11,503 nucleotides of DNA from Caryophanales bacterium UBA6768 (GTDB lineage Bacteria > Bacillota > Bacilli > Bacillales_D > Amphibacillaceae), in NCBI GenBank assembly GCA_002453315.1, contig DKGO01000165.1, positions 1 through 11,503 of the forward strand, written 5' to 3'. Positions 5,659 to 11,503 of the stretch are shown in pieces. Every line of letters starts with the position of its first letter. The stretch's first letter is position 1. Below the pieces are notes generated by a model. The model had not been told where the DNA came from, ran no database searches, and saw nothing but the letters and a program-made list of their open reading frames with translations. Made by a program: the position numbers and the translations under genes.

Positions 5659-7468
5659 CAATCCACTGAAACAACCTTTTCAATTTAAAAAAATTGACCT
5701 GACAAACACATCACAAAAACAGGATATTCGTGCCAAAAATACATTGAGTACGATGGGACGAATCGGTACTTATTTGTTACGGGAAAAAGGCAAGCTATCA
5801 CTTGTTTTTCTCATGGTTATCATTAGTTCTGCCTTGGGACTACTTGGCCCCTATTTGGTCGGTATGGCAATTGATGATTTTATCGTTACGAAGGCAACCT
5901 CTGGGATGGTTACTTTACTAATCGTATTATTCATGATCTATTTAACCCATTCTTCAGCGATTTTTTTACAAAAATTCTGGATGATTGGTATTGCACAAAA
6001 TACAGTTTATACTTTACGGGAACAACTTTTCCATCAATTTCATGCGTTATCTATTAGTTTTTTTGACAAACGTCAGCAAGGGGAACTGATGAGTCGTGTG
6101 ACGAATGACATCGATAACATTAATAACACGTTAAACGAATCGGTTATTCAAATTTTTGCGAGTATCATTACATTAATTGGAACAGTTACTGTCATGCTTA
6201 TACTTAGTCCAATCCTAACAGCAATCACGATGACAATTATTCCTATCATGTTTTTATCCATGAAATGGATTACGAAGCGAACTGGTCCTTTATATAAAAT
6301 TCAACAGCATGATCTCGGTGTTTTGAATGGCTATGTGGAAGAAACCGTATCAGGGCAACATGTCGTAAAGGTCTTCTCCCAAGAAAAACGTGTTACAAAC
6401 GAGTTTACGGAACGGAACAGACAACTTAAATTATCAAGTTTTTGGGCACAAACTTTTGCCGGTTTTATTCCTAAAGTAATGAATATGCTAAATTTTTTAA
6501 GTTTTGCCCTGATTGCTCTTTTCGGTGGAATCCTTTATATTAAGGGAAACATCACGATTGGAATTATCGTTATTTTTACGGAGTATGCACGGCAATTTAC
6601 CCGCCCTTTAAATGAATTATCGAATCAATTTAATATTTTATTATCGGCAGTAGCCGGGGCTGAACGAGTCTTTTCTATTTTAGATGAGGAACAGGAAGAA
6701 ATCGATGAACAGGAAGCCATCAGTTTACAAACGACAAAAGGGCATATCATTTTTGACAATGTTTCCTTTTCATATGATCAAGAACCTGTTTTAAAAAATA
6801 TTGATTTCGAAGCTAAATCCGGGCAAAATATCGCCCTTGTTGGCCATACAGGGGCAGGAAAAACAACCATCGTTAACTTACTGACACGATTTTATCAATA
6901 TCAACAAGGAAAAATCCTATTAGATGGTGTTCCACTACATCAATTTACAAGGGACAGTTTACGAACAAAAATGGCGTTTGTATTGCAGGATACATTTTTA
7001 TTTCAAGGGACGATAAGAGAAAATATTCGTTACGGACGATTAAATGCAACTGATGAAGAAGTCGTTGAGGCGGCCAAGAAAGCAAATGCACACAGTTTTA
7101 TCGACCGATTGGAATGTGGGTATGATACTGAAATTCAATCCGAAGGTACACGATTAAGCCAGGGGCAAAAACAGCTCATTACCATTGCACGGGCAATGAT
7201 TGCCAACCCACAAATATTAATATTAGATGAGGCTACAAGTAATATTGATACAATTACTGAGCTAAAAATACAAGAGGCCCTGAAACGTCTCATGAAAGGT
7301 CGAACTAGTTTCATAATAGCCCATCGTTTAAACACGGTCCGACAAGCAGATGAAATCATTTTATTAGAAGCCGGTGAAATTGTTGAAAAAGGGACTCATG
7401 AAGAGCTATTAAAACAACGAGGGAAATACTTCCAATTATATCAAGCAATTGATGATGAAGTAGGTTAA
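5651..7468 (+). CDS. Heterodimeric ABC exporter subunit with catalytic ATPase site (YfiC-like)
   Basis: A 605-aa partner half-transporter. A hydrophilic N-terminal tail of about 45 residues precedes six membrane helices (about 49-75, 86-108, 168-187, 188-206, 275-297, 300-320) and an ATPase domain. Walker A is GHTGAGKT (398-405), Q-loop Gln446, Walker B ILILDE with catalytic Glu527, and switch His558 (IIAHR). Its signature is LSQGQ (502-506) instead of LSGGQ. In the dimer, this subunit's Walker motifs therefore face the canonical signature of the partner, while the partner's degenerate Walker B faces LSQGQ, giving one working and one degenerate ATP site. The ATG at 5651 has AAGGAG at 5635-5640, 10 nt upstream, and overlaps the previous stop by 8 bp, so translation is coupled. 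The frame stays open upstream to 5609, but that start lacks support. Confidence 0.92.
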   Translation: MANNPLKQPFQFKKIDLTNTSQKQDIRAKNTLSTMGRIGTYLLREKGKLSLVFLMVIISSALGLLGPYLVGMAIDDFIVTKATSGMVTLLIVLFMIYLTHSSAIFLQKFWMIGIAQNTVYTLREQLFHQFHALSISFFDKRQQGELMSRVTNDIDNINNTLNESVIQIFASIITLIGTVTVMLILSPILTAITMTIIPIMFLSMKWITKRTGPLYKIQQHDLGVLNGYVEETVSGQHVVKVFSQEKRVTNEFTERNRQLKLSSFWAQTFAGFIPKVMNMLNFLSFALIALFGGILYIKGNITIGIIVIFTEYARQFTRPLNELSNQFNILLSAVAGAERVFSILDEEQEEIDEQEAISLQTTKGHIIFDNVSFSYDQEPVLKNIDFEAKSGQNIALVGHTGAGKTTIVNLLTRFYQYQQGKILLDGVPLHQFTRDSLRTKMAFVLQDTFLFQGTIRENIRYGRLNATDEEVVEAAKKANAHSFIDRLECGYDTEIQSEGTRLSQGQKQLITIARAMIANPQILILDEATSNIDTITELKIQEALKRLMKGRTSFIIAHRLNTVRQADEIILLEAGEIVEKGTHEELLKQRGKYFQLYQAIDDEVG

Positions 7469-7509
7469 ATATTTTAAATTGTCTTACTTTTAAAAATGAG
7501 GTGTATAAA

Positions 7510-8232
7510 GTGGCAAGAAAGGGAAATATGGTAGATATAGAAATTAATAGTACGTTTTTAAATGAAACAATGTTAGTAAAAATGTACGAACCGGAAAGCT
7601 TTAATCCTGTTTATGAAACTAACGTATGCTTCATGCAAGATGGTGATGATTATTTTCAAATGGGAAGAATTGCGACACTTAGTGATCAATTACATGATTC
7701 ATTTGATATCGTAAACGTCTTTTTTGTCGGCATTCATTATAAGGACCGTTATGATCGTTTAAAAAAGTATCACCCTAAGGGCGAACAAAACGAGGCTTAT
7801 GTTCAATTTTTATTAGAAGAAGTACTCCCTTTAGTGGAAGATTTAATTCCCCTTAATCCACTTGGCATTAAAAGAACATTAATGGGAGACTCTCTAGCAG
7901 GTACTTTTGCTTTAATGACGGCATTAGGAAATCCAGACATTTTTCAAAAAGCAATTATTCAGTCCCCATTAGTTGATGATGTCGTTTTGCACGCCGCAAA
8001 TGAAGCAAAAAATGGCGCATTGGAAATTTATCATTCTATCGGCTTACAGGAAAACTCTGTTATAACAACGGAATTGGGTGAATTGGATTTTATAAAGCCA
8101 AATCAACAATTACATGAATCCCTTAATAACAAATTTCATCATTATACGTACAATGAAATCCCTGAAGGCAATCATACATGGAAATATTGGCAAAATGAAA
8201 TGGAAGATGTTTTGACACACATGTTTTCTTAA
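7510..8232 (+). CDS. yjcH: Alpha/beta hydrolase, esterase-like (YjcH family)
   Basis: A 240-aa cytoplasmic hydrolase of the esterase D/enterochelin-esterase-like branch of the alpha/beta fold. The nucleophile elbow is G-D-S-L-A-G with Ser128, and the catalytic histidine is His222 in GNHTWKYW, a hallmark of this branch. The acidic residue is not certain. FMQDGDDYF near residue 41 is the conserved N-terminal strand and turn. No signal peptide is seen. The GTG at 7510 is preferred: GAGGTG at 7498-7503 is 6 nt upstream, while the in-frame GTG at 7501 would be part of that ribosome site. It begins 41 nt after the exporter operon with no terminator between, so read-through is possible. In B. subtilis the yjcF, yjcG and yjcH genes are neighbours, as here. 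Substrate unknown. Confidence 0.85.
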   Translation: MARKGNMVDIEINSTFLNETMLVKMYEPESFNPVYETNVCFMQDGDDYFQMGRIATLSDQLHDSFDIVNVFFVGIHYKDRYDRLKKYHPKGEQNEAYVQFLLEEVLPLVEDLIPLNPLGIKRTLMGDSLAGTFALMTALGNPDIFQKAIIQSPLVDDVVLHAANEAKNGALEIYHSIGLQENSVITTELGELDFIKPNQQLHESLNNKFHHYTYNEIPEGNHTWKYWQNEMEDVLTHMFS

Positions 8233-8298
8233 TAGCAATATTCATTGAGGCTTCAACAATTATTGCAAATAAATGTTCTTTTCTACCTTTAGTTAATT

Positions 8299-8307
8299 TG
8301 GTATAAT
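8299..8307 (+). promoter_or_regulatory. Extended -10 promoter of yjcGF
   Basis: TGGTATAAT is a perfect extended -10 (TG-n-TATAAT). The -35 region is poor, as is common for this class. The start near 8314 gives a leader of about 66 nt before yjcG. Confidence 0.6.
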
Positions 8308-8379
8308 AAGATTAACAATGTAGAAAGATGAGCTATGTATGTCTCTGTTCCGTTAAAAATATATAGAGGAGGTTAACAC

Positions 8380-8892
8380 ATGAATTACGGCATAGTTATT
8401 TTCCCATCAAAAGAGATTCAAGATGAGGCTAATGCATTACGAAAGAGATATGATACAAAATATGATTTAATTCCACCACATATTACACTTAAATCTTCAT
8501 TTCACGCTGATGAATCACTGCGTAAACAAATAGAAACTGAACTAGAGAGAATTGCGAAGGAAACGAAACCATTTACCATTCATATGAATAAGGTGAGTAC
8601 ATTCGCTCCCGTTACTAATACGATTTATTTCAAGGTAGAACCGATTCCTGAATTAGAGAAATTGCACAATTTAATGCATGAAGGGATTTTTCCGCAAGAA
8701 AGGCAATATTCATTTGTACCACATATTACAATTGCCCAAGATTTAGTTGAAGATGAATTTTCTGATGTCTTAGGTTCATTACGAATGAAAAAAATTCAAT
8801 TTGAGGATTTCATAGACCGTTTCCAGTTTTGTTACCAATTAGACAATGGCTCTTGGACCGTTTATGAAACGTTCACCTTTGGCAAGGGGTAA
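8380..8892 (+). CDS. yjcG: 2H phosphoesterase superfamily protein (YjcG; 2'-5' RNA ligase-like)
   Basis: A 170-aa cytoplasmic protein with the two H-x-T motifs that define the 2H phosphoesterases: HIT at 34-36 (PPHITLKSSF) and HIT at 115-117 (VPHITIAQDL). The motifs are 81 residues apart, as expected for the two-lobed fold, where each histidine acts in acid-base hydrolysis of cyclic or 2'-5' phosphodiesters. B. subtilis YjcG has nearly the same length and a solved structure, but no settled physiological substrate that I know of. The ATG at 8380 follows a perfect AGGAGG (8367-8372) after 7 nt. yjcF starts 3 nt after its stop, so the two are one operon from the promoter at 8299. Confidence 0.92.
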   Translation: MNYGIVIFPSKEIQDEANALRKRYDTKYDLIPPHITLKSSFHADESLRKQIETELERIAKETKPFTIHMNKVSTFAPVTNTIYFKVEPIPELEKLHNLMHEGIFPQERQYSFVPHITIAQDLVEDEFSDVLGSLRMKKIQFEDFIDRFQFCYQLDNGSWTVYETFTFGKG

Positions 8893-8895
8893 TCA

Positions 8896-9324
8896 ATGAA
8901 CATAAAAATTATTACATCAGAAAAAGATAGACAAGATGTCTATGCAGTTCGCAAAACTGTCTTTGTTGACGAACAAAATGTACCAATAGAAGAAGAAGTC
9001 GATGATCACGAAAATTCATCGACACATTTTCTTTGTACCATCAATCATCAAGCAATTGGGGCTGGCAGGCTCCGATTTGAAAATGATTACGGTAAATTAG
9101 AAAGAATTTGTATTTTAAAAGACTTTCGTGGAAATTCATACGGACAACAGTTAATCAAGGAAATGGAAAAGGAAATTCAACGACAAGGCTATCGTAATGC
9201 TAAACTGAGTTCACAAACACATGCGATTGCTTTTTATGAAAACCTGGGCTATCAGGCAATTTCAGATGTCTATATGGATGCAGGGATTCCCCATGTCATG
9301 ATGAAGAAATCATTATCATGTTAG
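8896..9324 (+). CDS. yjcF: GNAT family N-acetyltransferase (YjcF)
   Basis: A 142-aa single-domain acetyltransferase that would move acetyl from acetyl-CoA to an amine. Features in order: VRKTVFVDEQNVPIEEEVDDHE (18-39), typical of the ElaA/YjcF branch, shown here as VRKTVFV and the acidic EEEVDD; strand ERICIL (69-74); the acetyl-CoA pyrophosphate loop R-G-N-S-Y-G (78-83); and AIAFYENLGYQ (110-120), the usual motif B. The acceptor is unknown. The ATG at 8896 is 3 nt after the yjcG stop, with AAGGGG (8884-8889) inside the end of yjcG, so translation is probably coupled. A terminator follows 20 nt after its stop. Confidence 0.92.
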   Translation: MNIKIITSEKDRQDVYAVRKTVFVDEQNVPIEEEVDDHENSSTHFLCTINHQAIGAGRLRFENDYGKLERICILKDFRGNSYGQQLIKEMEKEIQRQGYRNAKLSSQTHAIAFYENLGYQAISDVYMDAGIPHVMMKKSLSC

Positions 9325-9344
9325 CGATAATAGAAAGACATTTA

Positions 9345-9373
9345 CCCCTTATCTTAGTGATGGGGGATTTTTT
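9345..9373 (+). terminator. Terminator of the yjcGF operon
   Basis: CCCC (9345-9348) pairs with GGGG (within 9362-9366) and ATC with GAT inside it, with a two-base bulge and a TTAGT loop. An A and six T follow. It starts 20 nt after the yjcF stop. Confidence 0.75.
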
Positions 9374-9376
9374 ATG

Positions 9377-9405
9377 TTATCAGGGACCTATACTATCCGC
9401 ATAAT
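9377..9405 (+). promoter_or_regulatory. Probable sigma-A promoter of the DUF421 gene
   Basis: TTATCA (9377-9382) and CATAAT (9400-9405) are separated by 17 bp, matching the -35 and -10 consensus at four and five of six positions. The start would be near 9412, just ahead of an 11-bp dyad. Confidence 0.45.
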
Positions 9406-9417
9406 TTTTTTTCTTTT

Positions 9418-9447
9418 GGTTACGTTAACACATATATTAACGTGACC
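9418..9447 (+). promoter_or_regulatory. 11-bp dyad in the DUF421 leader, candidate operator or mRNA hairpin
   Basis: GGTTACGTTAA (9418-9428) and TTAACGTGACC (9437-9447) pair over 11 bp with one T-G, around an 8-nt loop. It starts a few bases past the predicted transcription start and ends 3 bp before the ribosome site, so it could bind a repressor or, as RNA, hinder initiation. No T-tract follows, so it is not a terminator. Confidence 0.4.
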
Positions 9448-9463
9448 GAAAGGAAGATGATCC

Positions 9464-10189
9464 TTGAATCATATGCTACCGATGCTCTATGAAAGTATGT
9501 TTGGTATTTTTGCCTTATTTGTTTTAACAAAAATGCTCGGAAAAACCCAAATTTCACAATTAACCGCCTTTGATTTCATTGCCGCGATAGTTCTTGGTGA
9601 ACTAGTCGGGAATGCCTTATTTGATAAAAAAGCTGGATTGCTCGATATTGGATATGTCGTTTTGTTATGGGGGGTTCTTCTATATATTATTGAAATGATA
9701 ACACAAAAATTTAAAGGTTCAAGATTTTTATTAGAGGGAAAACCTTCCCTCCTCATTCATAAAGGGGAAATTATTTACGAAGAAATGCGAAAAAATAAAA
9801 TGGATATTGATGAATTACATCAATTAATGAGAATGAAAGATATTTTTGCTCTGCAAGAAATTGAATATGCTGTACTCGAAACAAACGGATTATTATCGGT
9901 ATTAAAAAAATCAGCCTATCAAACTCCAAATAAGAAAGATCTAAATGTTGCACCCACAGAGCCACAAATAGCTATTCCTCTTATCATGGATGGACAAATA
10001 ATTAAAGACAATTTAGCAGAGGCAGGAGTAGATGAAGAATGGTTAATCAATGAAATAGAAAGGCAAAATTTTTCCCATGTTAAAAAAGTGTTATATGCTG
10101 AATGGCTAGAAGACAAAAAGTTATTTGTGCTGCCTTATCGAAAAATTAAATCGAAGCATTACAAGAAAAAAATGAAAAAAAATAAATGA
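9464..10189 (+). CDS. DUF421 family membrane protein (YetF-like)
   Basis: A 241-aa membrane protein: three N-terminal helices (about residues 7-24, 36-53, 59-79) and a soluble C-terminal part. The family signature is clear: TKMLGKTQISQLTAFDFI (22-39) and LGELVGNALF (44-53), then GKPSLLIHKGEI (92-103) and ALQEIEYAVLETNGLLSV (129-146) of the soluble domain. DUF421 proteins are widespread in spore formers, and one branch (2Duf, in the spoVA-2mob operon) affects spore membrane properties; a biochemical role is not settled. The C-terminus is very lysine-rich, suggesting contact with phospholipid or nucleic acid. Start TTG at 9464: AGGAAG (9451-9456) is 7 nt upstream, while the in-frame ATG at 9473 would be 16 nt away. 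It appears to be a single-gene unit facing the convergent small gene. Confidence 0.88.
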   Translation: MNHMLPMLYESMFGIFALFVLTKMLGKTQISQLTAFDFIAAIVLGELVGNALFDKKAGLLDIGYVVLLWGVLLYIIEMITQKFKGSRFLLEGKPSLLIHKGEIIYEEMRKNKMDIDELHQLMRMKDIFALQEIEYAVLETNGLLSVLKKSAYQTPNKKDLNVAPTEPQIAIPLIMDGQIIKDNLAEAGVDEEWLINEIERQNFSHVKKVLYAEWLEDKKLFVLPYRKIKSKHYKKKMKKNK

Positions 10190-10266
10190 ACGGATTTTCT
10201 ACCTTTTGCAATTTACTGTTCATCTTTCTATATATTCGAATTATTAATACTATTTTTCCACTTTTA

Positions 10267-10518
10267 TTATACTTGTACATTGACGTACTTACCTTTCTCC
10301 GTAAACTCGCTATTATTCCTTGCCTTTCTTTTGAAGTTACTTGTTTCTTTTTTAACTTCGAGGGGGGCAAAATATTTCCTTTGTTTTTCCTTTTCGCCAA
10401 CTTTATCCAAAGAAACAGGCTGGGGTTGTGTAACGTAAAATGGCCGTTCATCCCCTGTTGCCATGCGGGCCTGATAGTTTTTATACGTATGATGAGTAAT
10501 CGGTAAAATATATCCCAT
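10267..10518 (-). CDS. Small basic protein of unknown function
   Basis: An 83-aa protein, not recognised with certainty. The N-terminus reads MGYILPITHHTYKNYQARM, followed by DERPFYVTQPQPV and a lysine/arginine-rich, low-hydrophobicity tail. It has no membrane segment, no signal peptide and no cysteines. Short Bacillaceae proteins beginning GYILP with spaced tyrosines exist in my memory, but I cannot verify this. The start at 10518 is chosen because GGGAG ends 9 nt upstream; the ATG two codons earlier is only 3 nt from it. The frame is open further to 10653 without a better ribosome site. It converges on the DUF421 gene and diverges from the spore coat gene. The opposite-strand frame over it is hydrophobic noise from its lysine codons. 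Confidence 0.65.
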   Translation of the reverse strand: MGYILPITHHTYKNYQARMATGDERPFYVTQPQPVSLDKVGEKEKQRKYFAPLEVKKETSNFKRKARNNSEFTEKGKYVNVQV

Positions 10519-10816
10519 TTCCATCAACTCCCTACAATATAGATACCCGAAAAAGATCATCGTTAAGCCTCTTTTGTTATCTATCATTAATTCATGATAA
10601 GCATATAACCTTTGACTTGTCGTCAAGATAATTCGATAATTTTGTAAAAACACCTGCGTTTACATCCACCTTTGAGTTTTATTCACAATAATGACTACAT
10701 CATATTGTTGTATTATTCTTGGTAAAGGCTATTTTTCCTTCATTTTCCCTATTAAATATTTCCCCTAGAAAAAGTGTCCAACCATCATCTTATAATTTTT
10801 TTCCTAACTATGAATG
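10519..10816. other. Gene-free divergent region between the small gene and the coat gene
   Basis: No gene is seen. The left part must hold the promoter of the small minus-strand gene. TTGAC (10612-10616) and GTCAA (10622-10626) form a dyad around five bases, and a TTGACG on the minus strand at 10626-10621 could be a -35, but no good -10 follows at 16-18 bp. The rest is AT-rich without clear signals until the coat promoter. Confidence 0.4.
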
Positions 10817-10853
10817 AAACGCCTATACAGTATAGCCAAAAGCACATATTGTA
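10817..10853 (+). promoter_or_regulatory. Probable sigma-K promoter with GerE box for the coat gene
   Basis: CATATTGTA (10845-10853) fits the sigma-K -10 pattern CATAnnnTA, with a weak AC-containing -35 at 10826-10829 (15-bp spacing). On the minus strand GTATAGGCGTTT (10828-10817) matches the GerE consensus RWWTRGGYNNYY at all 12 positions and overlaps the -35, where GerE activates late coat genes. A second match at 11 of 12 positions, GACTAGGTTATT (10858-10869), is at the predicted start. Late mother-cell expression is therefore expected. Confidence 0.6.
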
Positions 10854-10901
10854 TTAAAGACTAGGTTATTTCATTATGAAAGAGGAAAGGGGTAAATTTT
10901 G

Positions 10902-11360
10902 ATGAGTTGTGGAAAAGAATTTGGCACAGGTAGCTGTGTGTGTGATGTGCTTAAAAATATTGCTCGAGCACAAAGTGATATTGTAGATAGCAACAATTGT
11001 GTCACCTCATGTGACCGTTCAATTAGTGACTTATTAGGAGAAACTGAAGTTAGGAATCACCTAAATACAGTTCCCGTTATGTTATATTGCTCAAGTACTT
11101 GTCATCCTTTTAAAGGTTACGGGGCTCACCCCCAATCAATTGGCAATATTGAATCAAGCTTTTATTTTAGGGTTAAAAATGTAGATGATGACTGTTGTGC
11201 AGTTATCGAATTGTTACGAGATCCGGGTGACGATATCGCAAATCCACACGACCCTTGTGAACAATATACGAAAGAATTAAAAATAACTGGTATTTGTATT
11301 ACTGTCGATTTAAAAGCCTTTAGCCATGTAACTTGTCTACCTGCCATTGCAGCTTTTTAA
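10902..11360 (+). CDS. cotY: Spore coat protein of the CotY/CotZ/ExsY family
   Basis: A 152-aa structural protein of the spore coat crust or exosporium base layer, where these proteins self-assemble and are cross-linked by disulfides. It has 12 cysteines (3, 12, 14, 33, 37, 63, 67, 98, 99, 119, 132, 145). MSCGKEFGTGSCVCDVLKNI resembles the CotY start; FYFRVKNVDDDCCAVIELL (87-105) and GICITVDLKAFSHVTCLP (130-147) are the family's two conserved blocks, the latter with S-H-V where homologues usually have C-A-I. The ATG at 10902 follows AAAGGGG (10886-10892) after 9 nt; the TTG directly before it lacks support. The promoter region suggests sigma-K/GerE control. cotY versus cotZ cannot be decided from one sequence. 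A strong terminator follows 6 nt after the stop, so it seems to be a single-gene unit. Confidence 0.9.
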   Translation: MSCGKEFGTGSCVCDVLKNIARAQSDIVDSNNCVTSCDRSISDLLGETEVRNHLNTVPVMLYCSSTCHPFKGYGAHPQSIGNIESSFYFRVKNVDDDCCAVIELLRDPGDDIANPHDPCEQYTKELKITGICITVDLKAFSHVTCLPAIAAF

Positions 11361-11366
11361 ACGAAT

Positions 11367-11401
11367 ACACCATCGAATTAAATTTCGATGGTGTTCTTTT
11401 T
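11367..11401 (+). terminator. Terminator of the spore coat gene
   Basis: An 11-bp perfect stem, ACACCATCGAA (11367-11377) with TTCGATGGTGT (11384-11394), closes a six-base loop and is followed by TCTTTTT. It begins 6 nt past the coat gene stop. Confidence 0.92.
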
Positions 11402-11503
11402 AGATAAGTATTAATATTAGTTTATTCTTTTAAAATGGAACGCTTGATTACTTTCATACAAAAAAAAGTAAATGCTATCAAAAACCAATAATATTAATTT
11501 CTT

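Noticed and set aside
7501..7509. Earlier GTG start for yjcH
   Set aside because: This GTG is part of the GAGGTG ribosome site that serves the GTG at 7510.
10186..10506. Plus-strand hydrophobic frame overlapping the DUF421 stop (ATGA)
   Set aside because: It is antisense to the small basic protein, its hydrophobicity comes from complementing lysine codons, and it has no ribosome site.
11434..11490. 18-codon frame M-E-R-L-I-T-F at the right edge
   Set aside because: No ribosome site precedes it and it stops after 18 codons; treated as chance.

Overview
The window is low-GC DNA from a spore-forming Bacillaceae (Bacillus-type Firmicute). The main evidence is a cysteine-rich spore coat protein of the CotY/CotZ/ExsY family at the right end, and a yjcH-yjcG-yjcF block that in B. 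subtilis (from memory) lies in the same broad chromosomal neighbourhood as the cotVWXYZ genes. Strong AGGAGG-type ribosome sites and frequent TTG and GTG starts agree. I cannot name the species.

Layout. (1) 1-2450, minus strand: a sigma-54 metabolic module. A PAS-AAA+-HTH activator gene is followed by a 21-bp perfect hairpin, then a textbook -24/-12 promoter, then an acetoacetate-decarboxylase-family gene, then the first codons of another gene cut by the left edge. (2) 2451-2880: no convincing gene. (3) 2896-3091, minus strand: a single tRNA-Val(GAC) with its own promoter and terminator. (4) 3119-3792: thirteen tandem units of about 52 bp (ten type A flanked by one and two type B), non-coding, with conserved dyads. 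(5) 3931-7468, plus strand: two overlapping genes for an asymmetric heterodimeric ABC exporter of the YfiB/YfiC type. (6) 7510-9324: yjcH (esterase-like hydrolase), then yjcG (2H phosphoesterase) and yjcF (GNAT acetyltransferase) from their own promoter, closed by a terminator. (7) 9464-10189: a DUF421 membrane protein. (8) 10267-10518, minus strand: a small uncharacterised basic protein. (9) 10902-11360: the coat gene, with a sigma-K/GerE-type promoter upstream and a strong terminator downstream.

How they work together. The left module looks like a self-contained catabolic switch: the PAS activator probably senses a metabolite and opens the sigma-54 promoter of the decarboxylase operon. The exporter pair, yjc genes and coat gene are ordinary Bacillus chromosome. 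The feature least explained by known families is the 52-bp repeat array between the tRNA and the exporter operon. Statements about homologues rest on remembered family knowledge; no database search was run.
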